This document shows positions 1 to 6,863 of a stretch of DNA of 8,482 bases, in pieces. Numbering within the stretch: the stretch's first letter is position 1; each line of letters opens with the position of its first letter. Under the pieces are notes generated by a model. That model made no database searches. It was not told the origin of the DNA and was given only the letters and a program-made list of their open reading frames with translations. Source of the stretch: Chloroflexota bacterium (lineage in GTDB: Bacteria; Chloroflexota; Dehalococcoidia; SHYB01); contig JACQEE010000001.1 in the NCBI GenBank assembly GCA_016200725.1, forward strand, positions 1 to 8,482, read 5' to 3'. Made by a program: the position numbers and the translations under genes.

Positions 1-1794
1 GTGACCTGGACGGACGCAAGTGTGCAGCCACGCGAGGCCGCTGACGTTGAAGGTATGCGGTACGTGCGAGTGGTGCTGCCGATCGACGGCCTGCCGCCCG
101 GATACCATACGCTCCATCTCGAAATGGGTAGTCGCCAGGGCGAGTCGTTCATCATCTCCGCCCCGCGCCAGGTGTTCGCTGTCCCCTCGCGCACATGGGG
201 CCTCTTCGCGCCGTTGTACGCCCTGCGCTCGACACGCGACTGGGGCATCGGTGACTTCACCGACCTCGATGCACTCGCGCGTTGGGTCGGAAACCTCGGG
301 CATGGTGCTGTGGGTACCCTCCCGCTCACGGCCGCCTTCCTCGACGAGCCCTACGAGTACAGCCCCTACATGCCCGTCAGCCGCCGCTTCTGGAACGAAA
401 TCTACCTCGACGTCGATCAACTAGCCAATTCCGTTCGTCCTGAGCCGATAGCCAGCCCTGAGCGAAGTCGAAAGGAAGGACGGGCGGCGCGAAGCGGTGC
501 CCTCCCTGGCCTGCGCAAGCAGCCTCTCGTGGATTACAAGGCCGTGATGGCCGCGAAGCGCCAGGTCCTGGAGCCGCTCGCAAGGCAGTTCTTCGCGACC
601 GGCGCGTCGCAGCGCGACGACTATCGCCGCTTCGTCGCCGGCCAGCCGCACCTCGATGGCTACGCGCGCTTCCGAGCCGCCGTTGAGCAGTCGCGCAAGC
701 CGTGGCCGGACTGGCCCTCGCGCCAGCGAAGCGGCCACCTCACGCGCGGCGACTATGACGAGGCCGTCGCCGGCTACCATCGCTTCGTCCAATTCGCCGC
801 GCACCGTCAGTTGGGCGAGGTGGCCGCCGCGGCGCGCAAGTCCGGGCCGGGGTTGTATCTCGACTTGCCCGTCGGCGTGCACCCCTCCGGCTACGATATC
901 TGGCAGGAGCCGGATGCCTTCGCCACGGGCCTCTCCACAGGCGCGCCACCGGATGCGCTCTTCTTCGGCGGCCAGAACTGGGCCTTCCCGCCATTGCATC
1001 CCGACGGCATCCGGCGGACGCGGTATCGCTACTTCATCGACAGCGTGCGGCGCCTGTTGAGCGTCGCTGGTATCCTGCGCGTAGACCACGTGATGGGCTT
1101 CCACCGCATCTATGTCGTGCCTCCCGGACTCGGTGCGAAAGAAGGGACCTACGTCCGCTACAACGCCGCGGAGTTCTACGCCATTCTGAGCCTCGAGTCG
1201 CACCGCAGCCGGTCATGGATCGTGGGCGAAAACCTCGGCACGGTGCCCGCCTACACCGACCGCGCGCTCGCCACGCACGGCATCGGTGGCCAGTACGTCG
1301 TGCAGTACCGACTCGACGCGCGCGCCCCCGATGGCCTCGCGCCTGTGCCGCCAGGCTGGCAAGCGGGAACGAACACGCACGACATGCCGCCGTGGGCTGG
1401 ATTCTGGCAAGGGGTGGACATCACCGACCGCCAAAACATGGGCCTGATCACGCGCGAGCAGGCGCGGATCGCCTCGAAGCAGCGGAGCCAGGCAACGAGT
1501 AGTCTTGCGAAGCGGCTCCGTAAGGTTGGAGCCTTGCGAGGTCAGGCAACGCCGATGGCGACGCACAACGCTGTCGTAGAGCGCCTCGCCGCCGGCAAGG
1601 CCGCCCTCGTCATGGCCAGCCTCGAAGACCTCTGGGGTGAGACGCTGCCGCAGAACACGCCGGGCACCAGCCGCGAGCGTCCCAACTGGCGTCGCAAGGT
1701 GCGCTACCCCATCGAGCAGTTCACGCAGATGCGCGATGTCATTGAACCCCTCGAGGCGCTCGCTGCGTCGCGGCGCAAGGCGCAGGCCCCATGA
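1..1794 (+). CDS. malQ: 4-alpha-glucanotransferase (amylomaltase, GH77), 5' end outside window
   Basis: Transfers alpha-1,4-glucan segments between maltodextrins in the cytoplasm, feeding glycogen and maltodextrin turnover. The three GH77 active-site motifs are present in order: RVDHVMG (nucleophile D362), VGENLGTVP (acid/base E410) and NTHDMPP (D461), with [15 protein letters not shown] near residue 290 and the late motif SLEDLWGE. The first ~60 residues look like the end of the N-terminal beta-sandwich domain of long-form MalQ (ending GYHTLHLE). The frame is open to base 1 and I expect roughly 140 more residues upstream, so the GTG at base 1 is probably internal. Residues 142-165, before PLVDYKAV, are encoded by a palindromic repeat and are unlike the rest of the family. 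The stop overlaps an ATG of the following glgB frame (ATGA, 1791-1794), so the two genes are probably one operon. The family call is firm; whether the inserted loop permits activity is not known. Confidence 0.93.
   Translation: MTWTDASVQPREAADVEGMRYVRVVLPIDGLPPGYHTLHLEMGSRQGESFIISAPRQVFAVPSRTWGLFAPLYALRSTRDWGIGDFTDLDALARWVGNLGHGAVGTLPLTAAFLDEPYEYSPYMPVSRRFWNEIYLDVDQLANSVRPEPIASPERSRKEGRAARSGALPGLRKQPLVDYKAVMAAKRQVLEPLARQFFATGASQRDDYRRFVAGQPHLDGYARFRAAVEQSRKPWPDWPSRQRSGHLTRGDYDEAVAGYHRFVQFAAHRQLGEVAAAARKSGPGLYLDLPVGVHPSGYDIWQEPDAFATGLSTGAPPDALFFGGQNWAFPPLHPDGIRRTRYRYFIDSVRRLLSVAGILRVDHVMGFHRIYVVPPGLGAKEGTYVRYNAAEFYAILSLESHRSRSWIVGENLGTVPAYTDRALATHGIGGQYVVQYRLDARAPDGLAPVPPGWQAGTNTHDMPPWAGFWQGVDITDRQNMGLITREQARIASKQRSQATSSLAKRLRKVGALRGQATPMATHNAVVERLAAGKAALVMASLEDLWGETLPQNTPGTSRERPNWRRKVRYPIEQFTQMRDVIEPLEALAASRRKAQAP
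431..487. repeat. REP/MITE-like palindromic repeat inside malQ
   Basis: The arms CCGTTCGTCCT (431-441) and AGGACGGGCGG (477-487) can pair over all 11 positions in RNA, two of them as G-U pairs, around a 35-nt centre. The centre contains CCTGAGCGAAGTCGAA, the signature core of a short palindromic repeat that I recall as dispersed in many high-GC genomes. Its reverse-strand translation gives the familiar spurious peptide FDFAQ...SAQDERN. The element adds no stop codon and keeps the malQ frame. It is the only copy I see in the window. The name of the repeat family is from memory and not from a search. Confidence 0.7.
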
Positions 1795-1837
1795 CTTCGA
1801 TGAGGCGTCGCCCGCCCACCTCACCGGTCTCCCCAGC

Positions 1838-1843
1838 GAAGGG
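1838..1843 (+). promoter_or_regulatory. Ribosome binding site for glgB at GTG 1851
   Basis: GAAGGG lies 7 nt before GTG 1851. The protein read from that GTG begins [15 protein letters not shown], which matches the usual start of GlgB. The upstream in-frame ATG at 1791 has no comparable site and would add a proline/arginine-rich tail of 20 residues. The GTG is therefore the preferred start. Confidence 0.6.
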
Positions 1844-1850
1844 CCGTACC

Positions 1851-3515
1851 GTGCCGACGTTGTCGCGCGACGACCTCCATCTCTTCAACGAAGGCAGCCA
1901 CCTGCGCCTCTACGACCGCCTCGGCGCGCATCTCGGCGAGATGCACGGCCAGCCCGGCGCATCGTTCGCCGTGTGGGCGCCCAACGCCGAGGCGGTCTCC
2001 CTGATCGGCGACTTCAACGGCTGGCAGGCCAACGCCACACCCCTGCGGCCCGTGGAGTCGTCAGGCATCTGGACGGGTTTTGTGCCGGGCCTCGCTAAGG
2101 GCGCACTGTACAAGTACCGCGTCCACTCGCAGCACCGAGGTCACCGGGGAGAAAAGGCCGATCCTTACGCCTTTTTCGCCGAGACTCCGCCGAAGACTGC
2201 ATCCGTCGTTTGGGATCTCGACTATCGCTGGAACGACTCGGATTGGATGGCGCGGCGCGGCAAACGCAGTGCCCTCGACGCCCCACTCGCCATCTACGAA
2301 GTGCATCTCGGCTCATGGATGCGCGTGCCGGAGGAAGGCAATCGCTGGCTGACCTATCGAGAACTGGCGCCTCGCCTCGCCGACCACGTCCGCCGCCTGG
2401 GCTACACGCACGTCGAGTTCCTGCCCGTCATGGAGCACCCCTTCTACGGCTCGTGGGGCTACCAGACGACCGGCTACTTCGCCCCGACCTCTCGCTACGG
2501 CACGCCGCAGGACTTCATGTATCTCGTCGACTACCTGCACCAAGCGGGCGTCGGCGTCATCCTCGACTGGGTGCCCTCACACTTCCCGATGGACGCACAT
2601 GGGCTCGCCTATTTCGATGGCACCCACCTCTACGAGCACGCCGACCCGCGCAAGGGCTTCCACCCCGATTGGAACAGCGCGATCTTCAACTATGGCCGCA
2701 ACGAGGTGCGCAGTTTCCTCCTCAGCAGCGCCATGTTCTGGCTCGACAAGTACCACGCCGACGGCCTGCGCGTGGACGGCGTCGCCTCCATGCTCTACCT
2801 CGACTACTCGCGCAAGGCCGGCGAGTGGCTGCCTAACGAGCAGGGCGGCCGCGAGAACCTCGAGGCGATCTCGCTGCTGAAGCGTCTCAACGAAGAGGTC
2901 TACCGCAACTTCCCCGGCGCGCAGACCATCGCCGAGGAGTCCACCGCCTGGGAAAAAGTCTCCAAGCCGACGTATGTAGGCGGCCTCGGTTTCGGCTACA
3001 AGTGGGACATGGGCTGGATGCACGACACCCTCGAGTACATGCGCCGCGACCCCATCCATCGCAAGTGGCACCACGGCGAACTCACCTTCCGCATGGTCTA
3101 CGCCTTCCATGAAAATTTCGTGTTGTCCCTCTCGCACGATGAGGTCGTCTACGGCAAGGGCTCGCTGCTCGGCAAGATGCCCGGCGACGACTGGCAGAAG
3201 TTCGCCACGAGCCAGCCCTCCATCAACTCGACTCCGAGCCCGCAGGCTTCGAGTGGCTCGAGCATAACGATGGCGAGAACAGCGTGCTCACCTTCCTGCG
3301 CAAGGGTCGCGACCCCAACGACATCGTCCTCGTCGCCTGCAACTTCACGCCCGTCGTGCGCTACGGCTATCGCGTCGGAGTCCCGCATGGCGGCCCCTGG
3401 CGCGAGTTGCTCAACAGCGACGCGAAGTACTACGGCGGCAGCGGCGTCGGCAACCTCGGCGAAGTGCTCGCCCAGGAGGCCAATTCGCATGGACGACCGT
3501 ACTCGCTCGAACTGA
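1851..3515 (+). pseudogene. glgB: 1,4-alpha-glucan branching enzyme GlgB, disrupted by internal deletion and frameshift
   Basis: GlgB (GH13) makes alpha-1,6 branches in glycogen. Numbered from GTG 1851, the protein has an N-terminal CBM48 domain (about 20-130, with [17 protein letters not shown]). The GH13 barrel follows, with DWVPSHF (239-245), [10 protein letters not shown] (nucleophile D309), AEEST (E362/E363) and [26 protein letters not shown] (D430, ending A452). After A452 (codon at 3204) the frame becomes a serine/threonine-rich out-of-frame tail of 102 residues that stops at 3515. The true C-terminus resumes in another frame at 3206. About 63 family residues are missing between the two, including the conserved GGEFGQ and the WHLL segment. 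The shift implies a lost length of 1 mod 3, near 190 bp. The open frame extends upstream to ATG 1791, overlapping the malQ stop. All three catalytic residues survive, but the fold should be incomplete. An assembly collapse could give the same picture. Confidence 0.85.
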
Positions 3516-3562
3516 CGCTGCCGCCGCTCGCGGCCATTTTCCTTAAGCCCGGCCCGGCCTAG
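3206..3562 (+). pseudogene. glgB: C-terminal remnant of GlgB (all-beta domain), out of frame
   Basis: Read from 3206, this frame gives [17 protein letters not shown], then [30 protein letters not shown] and a final [14 protein letters not shown]. This is the standard end of GlgB, including the C-terminal beta domain, in its normal order and spacing. It amounts to 118 residues. Together with the 452 upstream residues and about 63 lost ones it would make a GlgB of about 633 residues, a normal size. A GTG at 3284 could open a 92-residue frame, but it has no convincing ribosome binding site and falls inside the domain. I therefore read this as a gene fragment and not as an independent gene. Confidence 0.85.
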
Positions 3563-3648
3563 CGAATACGCCGTCGCCTTCCAGGGGATGTACGCCTTCT
3601 CGGCACGGCGAGTATGCTATTCGAGTCGCTATCTCAGCGACACCTCTT

Positions 3649-5148
3649 ATGGAACAGTACCTCTGCATCCACGGCCACTTCTACCAGCCGCCGCGCGAGA
3701 ACCCCTGGCTGGAGGCCATCGAGACCGAAGCATCGGCGAGCCCGTACCACGATTGGAACGAGCGCATCACCGTCGAGTGCTATGCCCCCAACGGCGCCGC
3801 CCACATCCTCGACGCCGAGGGCCGCTCCATCCAGATCGCCAGCAACTACGCCAAGATGTCGTTCAACTTCGGGCCGACGCTGCTCTCGTGGATGGCCCAG
3901 AAGCGTCCCGACATCTACCAGACGGTGCTCGACGCCGACAAGGCCGGCCAGGCGCAGTTCTCCGGCCACAGCTCGGCCATCGCGCAGGCCTATAACCACG
4001 TCATCATGCCCCTAGCGAACCGTCGCGACAAAGAGACGCAGGTCGCCTGGGGCATCTACGACTTCGAGAAGCGCTTCGGCCGCAAGCCCGAGGGCATGTG
4101 GCTCCCCGAGACCGCGGTCGACCTCGAATCGCTCGCCATCATGGCCGGACACGGCATCCAGTTCACCATCCTCGACACCGCACAGGCGAAGCGCTTCCGG
4201 CCCATCGGAGGCCGCGAATGGCGCGACGCGACGGACGGACGTCTCGACCCGACGATGCCCTACCTCGTGCGCCTGCGTGAAGGACGCACCATCGCCGTCT
4301 TCTTCTACGATGGCCCCGTATCGCGCGCCGTGGCCTTCGAGCGGCTCCTCTCGGACGGCGCCGCGTTCGCCTCGCGGCTGCTCGCCTCGTTCAACGATGG
4401 CCGCCCATGGCCGCAGATCGTCAGCATCGCCACCGATGGCGAAACCTACGGCCATCACTTCCGCCACGGCGATATGGCGCTCGCCTACGCCCTCCACCAT
4501 ATCGAAACGCGCGGCCTGGCAAGGTTGACGAACTACGCCGAGTATCTCGAGCGCTACCCGCCGTCACACGAGGTCGAACTGCGCGAGAACACCTCGTGGT
4601 CGTGCCCGCACGGCGTCGAGCGCTGGCGGTCCGACTGCGGCTGCAACATGGGCGCGCACCCCGAGTGGCGGCAGGCATGGCGCGCCCCGCTCCGCGAGGC
4701 CATCGATTGGCTGCGCGACAGCCTCGCGACACACTACGAGCAGGAGGCTGCGAAGGTGCTCGCCGATCCGTGGCTCGCCCGCGACGAGTACATCAGCGTG
4801 ATCCTCGACCGCAGCCCGGCGAACGTGAGCGCCTGCCTCGCCTCGCACGCGACGGTCGAAGTCACGCCCGGCTCCACCACGAGCATCCTCAACTACCTCG
4901 AACTACAGCGTCACTCGCTCCTGATGCAGACGAGTTGCGGCTGGTTCTTCGACGACATCTCCGGCATCGAGGCCATCCAGGTGCTGCGCTACGCCGGGCG
5001 CGCGATGCAACTCGCCCGAGAGGTGTTCGCCGTGGACCTCGAGGCGGAGTTCAGGGACCGGCTGCGGAAAGCCCCGGTAAACGACACGCAATACCGCGAC
5101 GGGGCGGACGTCTACGATCAGCGCGTCAAGCCCGCGATGGTCGGTTGA
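3649..5148 (+). CDS. GH57 family glycoside hydrolase with truncated DUF3536 domain
   Basis: Probably a cytoplasmic alpha-glucan hydrolase or transferase acting with MalQ and GlgB. The protein starts with the canonical MEQYLCIHGHFYQPPRENPW, so ATG 3649 is secure. GH57 motifs follow: HGHFYQPP (8-15), MWLPETAVD (nucleophile candidate E154) and ATDGETYGHH (catalytic Asp candidate D263). A Cys-containing segment, SWSCPHGVERWRSDCGCNMG, has C319, C330 and C332. The DUF3536 region starts near residue 390 and includes QTSCGWFFDDISGIEAIQVLRYAGRAM. Proteins of this architecture are usually about 800 residues. This one ends at 499, just after RVKPAMV, so most of the C-terminal domain is missing. No signal peptide is visible. 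The gap to the glgB remnant is 86 nt, with no clear promoter and only a weak ribosome binding site. The exact reaction is not known to me. Confidence 0.88.
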   Translation: MEQYLCIHGHFYQPPRENPWLEAIETEASASPYHDWNERITVECYAPNGAAHILDAEGRSIQIASNYAKMSFNFGPTLLSWMAQKRPDIYQTVLDADKAGQAQFSGHSSAIAQAYNHVIMPLANRRDKETQVAWGIYDFEKRFGRKPEGMWLPETAVDLESLAIMAGHGIQFTILDTAQAKRFRPIGGREWRDATDGRLDPTMPYLVRLREGRTIAVFFYDGPVSRAVAFERLLSDGAAFASRLLASFNDGRPWPQIVSIATDGETYGHHFRHGDMALAYALHHIETRGLARLTNYAEYLERYPPSHEVELRENTSWSCPHGVERWRSDCGCNMGAHPEWRQAWRAPLREAIDWLRDSLATHYEQEAAKVLADPWLARDEYISVILDRSPANVSACLASHATVEVTPGSTTSILNYLELQRHSLLMQTSCGWFFDDISGIEAIQVLRYAGRAMQLAREVFAVDLEAEFRDRLRKAPVNDTQYRDGADVYDQRVKPAMVG

Positions 5149-5185
5149 ACGATTCACCGCGCTGCAGCAGCAACCCGCTGCCCGC

Positions 5186-5917
5186 CTACGCGCCGGCCGC
5201 GGCAGACGACGACGTGCGCTGCATCTCGCGCGCAGCCTCGGCGATGATGCGCGCCGCATGGTCGCGCCCGAGGCGGTCGATGTTCAGGAAGATGTGGTAG
5301 AGCGTGGGGTCCTCAGGCGCGACCTTGAAGAACTTCTTGTACCACCCAACCCGGCTCTCCTCGCGCTCCTTGATGAACTTCTTCGCGGCCTCCGCATCCA
5401 GCCGCTCGCGACGCATGACCTCTCCCATCCGCGTCGCTTCGCTGGAGACGACGTAGACGTGGAGCGCCATCGGCAGATCCTTCAGGATCAAGTTGCTGCC
5501 CCGCCCGATCAGCACGGCGTTGTTGTCCCGCGCCTCGTCCTGAATGACGCGCGAGATGACCTGCAGGTAGCGTTCGTCGTTCAGCTGCTCGACGCGGTTG
5601 TGCGCCGGCAGCGCCGCCTCGGTGAGCGACCGTGACATCAGCGCCTCGACCGCTACTGGGCCCAGGAACGGGTCGCCTGCCGTGCCTGCTGCCGCCGACT
5701 TCTCCAAGAAGGTCTGGAAAAACTTGGCGATGCGCTCGCGCCCGCGGGTAGCGCGCTCGTCCTTTTGCACCATCTCCTCAACGGGCGTCCCGGAGTGTCG
5801 CGCAGCCTGCGCCAGTATCTGGTGGTCGATGTAGTCGGCGCCGAGCAGCCGTGCAACTTCGAGTCCAACTTGCCGCGAGGGACTGCCTATGCGCCCGGCA
5901 ATCGTCACAACGGGCAT
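5186..5917 (-). CDS. Cytidylate kinase-like family P-loop protein
   Basis: 243 residues, resembling the cytidylate kinase-like family of P-loop NMP kinase relatives. It begins MPVVTIAGRIGSPSRQVG, a glycine/serine-rich P-loop variant without the classical GK[ST] lysine. Then come LGADYIDHQIL, the central ERYLQVISRVIQDEARDNN, AVLIGRGSNLIL, the strand ALHVYVV, a charged LID-like helix (RRERLDAEAAKKFIKEREES) and the C-terminal FLNIDRLGRDHAARIIAEAA. A true cytidylate kinase (Cmk) phosphorylates CMP/dCMP, but this family's substrate is unsettled, so no gene symbol is given. GGAGG lies 6 nt before the ATG and a promoter lies further upstream. The gene is convergent with the GH57 gene (37 nt between stops) and divergent from the glycosyltransferase. 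No functional link to either is evident. Confidence 0.85.
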   Translation of the reverse strand: MPVVTIAGRIGSPSRQVGLEVARLLGADYIDHQILAQAARHSGTPVEEMVQKDERATRGRERIAKFFQTFLEKSAAAGTAGDPFLGPVAVEALMSRSLTEAALPAHNRVEQLNDERYLQVISRVIQDEARDNNAVLIGRGSNLILKDLPMALHVYVVSSEATRMGEVMRRERLDAEAAKKFIKEREESRVGWYKKFFKVAPEDPTLYHIFLNIDRLGRDHAARIIAEAAREMQRTSSSAAAGA

Positions 5918-5923
5918 GGCCCA

Positions 5924-5928
5924 CCTCC
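5924..5928 (-). promoter_or_regulatory. Ribosome binding site of the cytidylate kinase-like gene
   Basis: On the minus strand GGAGG stands 6 nt before the ATG at 5917. It is one of the best Shine-Dalgarno sites in the window and fixes that start. Confidence 0.7.
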
Positions 5929-5966
5929 GCTTCCAGCACCGCCTAGGGCTCGCTAGGGTGTGCCAG

Positions 5967-5995
5967 TCTATACCATTTCGTCAACCGCGCGGCAA
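5967..5995 (-). promoter_or_regulatory. Candidate sigma-70-type promoter for the cytidylate kinase-like gene
   Basis: Read on the minus strand: -35 TTGCCG (5990-5995, 4/6 consensus), a 17-nt spacer, and -10 TATAGA (5967-5972, 4/6). Transcription would start near 5960 and leave a leader of about 40 nt that includes the GGAGG site. The leader also contains the inverted repeat CCTAG...CTAGG (5942-5957). This is pattern matching only. Confidence 0.45.
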
Positions 5996-6021
5996 CGTGC
6001 CAGTACCGGCATCCATGCGCC

Positions 6022-6051
6022 TTGACCGCCTCGCCGCCCAACAGGGACAAT
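6022..6051 (+). promoter_or_regulatory. Candidate promoter for the glycosyltransferase gene (possibly leaderless)
   Basis: -35 TTGACC (6022-6027), an 18-nt spacer, and -10 GACAAT (6046-6051). The expected start point falls at about 6059-6062, on or next to ATG 6062. The match is moderate (5/6 and 4/6). Confidence 0.35.
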
Positions 6052-6061
6052 GTTGGCCGCT

Positions 6062-6796
6062 ATGCCGAGCGTCGACATCGTCATCCCTTGTCTGAACGAA
6101 GAGAAGCAACTCCCGCTTTCCCTCGACCGGCTGCTAGATTATTGCCGTCAGGGCCTTTCAGGCTACCAGTGGCGCATCGTCATTGCCGACAACGGCTCGT
6201 CCGACCGCACCCTCGCCGTCGCCAAGGAATACGAGGCGCGCCTGCCAGGGCAGGTTGCCGCCATCCACCTCGAGATTAAGGGTCGCGGACGAGCGCTGCG
6301 AAAGGCCTGGCTTGAAAGCAGGGCCGATGTTGTCTGCTACATGGACGTCGACCTCTCCACCGGCCTCGAAGCGCTCCCGCCGCTGATCGACGCCATCGCC
6401 AAAGACGGCTGCGCCGTCGCGATCGGTTCGCGGCTGATGAAGGGCTCCAAGGTCGAGTTGCGCTCGCTGAAGCGCGAGACCACGTCGCGGGGTTACAACG
6501 CCATCATCCGGCTGATGTTCCGGACGAAGTTCCACGACGCCCAGTGTGGCTTCAAAGCGATGAGCCGGAAGGCGGCAGACGAAATCCTGCCGGTGACCAA
6601 AGACCTGGCCTGGTTCCTCGATACCGAAGTGCTCATCATCGCCGAGAAACGCGGCTATCGCGTCAAGGAGATCCCCGTCCACTGGCGCGACGACCCCGAC
6701 ACACGAGTGAAAGTCGTCCAGACCGCCTGGCGCGACCTCAAGGGCCTCATGCGCCTCCGCTTCGGCGGCATCCCAAAGCCGATAGCGAAGGGCTAA
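6062..6796 (+). CDS. Family 2 glycosyltransferase (dolichyl/polyprenyl-phosphate sugar transferase-like)
   Basis: A GT-A fold enzyme that probably transfers a sugar from a nucleotide donor to a polyprenyl phosphate or cell-envelope acceptor at the inner face of the membrane. From ATG 6062 it is 244 residues. It starts MPSVDIVIPCLNEEKQLP (family NEE motif), then ADNGSSDRT, KGRGRALRKAW, YMDVDLSTGLEAL (DxD-type metal/nucleotide site), AIGSRLMKGS, FHDAQCGFKAMSR, TKDLAWFLDTEVLIIAEKRGYRVKEIPVHWRDD and a basic C-terminus. This pattern, especially AQCGFK and the LDTEVL-EIPVHW block, resembles dolichyl-phosphate beta-glucosyltransferase. There is no C-terminal membrane segment, so it would be soluble or peripheral. 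ATG 6050 would add four residues. AGGGA sits only 2 nt from 6050 and 14 nt from 6062, so neither start has a well-placed ribosome site. Donor and acceptor cannot be read from the sequence. Confidence 0.88.
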   Translation: MPSVDIVIPCLNEEKQLPLSLDRLLDYCRQGLSGYQWRIVIADNGSSDRTLAVAKEYEARLPGQVAAIHLEIKGRGRALRKAWLESRADVVCYMDVDLSTGLEALPPLIDAIAKDGCAVAIGSRLMKGSKVELRSLKRETTSRGYNAIIRLMFRTKFHDAQCGFKAMSRKAADEILPVTKDLAWFLDTEVLIIAEKRGYRVKEIPVHWRDDPDTRVKVVQTAWRDLKGLMRLRFGGIPKPIAKG

Positions 6797-6823
6797 GCCC
6801 TCTTCTGTTGGGCTGCCATTTTT
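6796..6823 (+). terminator. Weak intrinsic terminator after the glycosyltransferase gene
   Basis: AGCCC (6796-6800) pairs with GGGCT (6810-6814) around a 9-nt loop. TTTTT follows at 6819-6823, 4 nt after the stem. A competing hairpin, AGGGC (6789-6793) with GCCCT (6797-6801), overlaps the stop codon. The stem is short, so termination may be partial. Confidence 0.35.
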
Positions 6824-6824
6824 C

Positions 6825-6853
6825 TTGACTGTCCTATCCCGCTTCCGTAGACT
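6825..6853 (+). promoter_or_regulatory. Promoter for the tRNA pair
   Basis: -35 TTGACT (6825-6830, 5/6), an exact 17-nt spacer, and -10 TAGACT (6848-6853, 4/6). The predicted start near 6860 is a few bases before the tRNA-Phe 5' end at 6864, as expected for a tRNA promoter. It is the best promoter match in the window. Confidence 0.6.
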
Positions 6854-6863
6854 GAATCCTTGC

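Noticed and set aside
1..3. GTG at base 1 as the true malQ start
   Set aside because: The protein starts in the middle of the N-terminal domain of long-form MalQ, so the gene most likely continues to the left of the window.
377..583. Minus-strand open frame with the FDFAQ...SAQDERN peptide
   Set aside because: This peptide is the usual spurious translation of the palindromic repeat at 431-487, not a protein.
421..1203. Long minus-strand open frame opposite malQ (260 codons)
   Set aside because: It lies wholly antisense to a gene with clear GH77 motifs, has no recognisable domain, and is the expected product of high-GC codon bias.
2130..2165. Possible second repeat insertion in glgB at the [14 protein letters not shown] segment
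   Set aside because: The peptide aligns naturally with the CBM48-to-barrel linker of GlgB (usually ...YRVDKADPFAF), with normal length and no palindrome.
2577..3137. Minus-strand open frame opposite glgB (186 codons)
   Set aside because: Antisense shadow of the GH13 catalytic region. No family resemblance, and no independent start signal.
3284..3562. Separate 92-residue gene from GTG 3284
   Set aside because: The sequence is the middle and end of the GlgB C-terminal domain. The matching frame extends upstream to 3206, and there is no proper ribosome site.
4407..5300. 297-codon plus-strand frame overlapping the GH57 gene
   Set aside because: Arginine- and proline-rich out-of-frame translation of a gene with clear GH57 motifs. 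It also runs into the convergent kinase gene.
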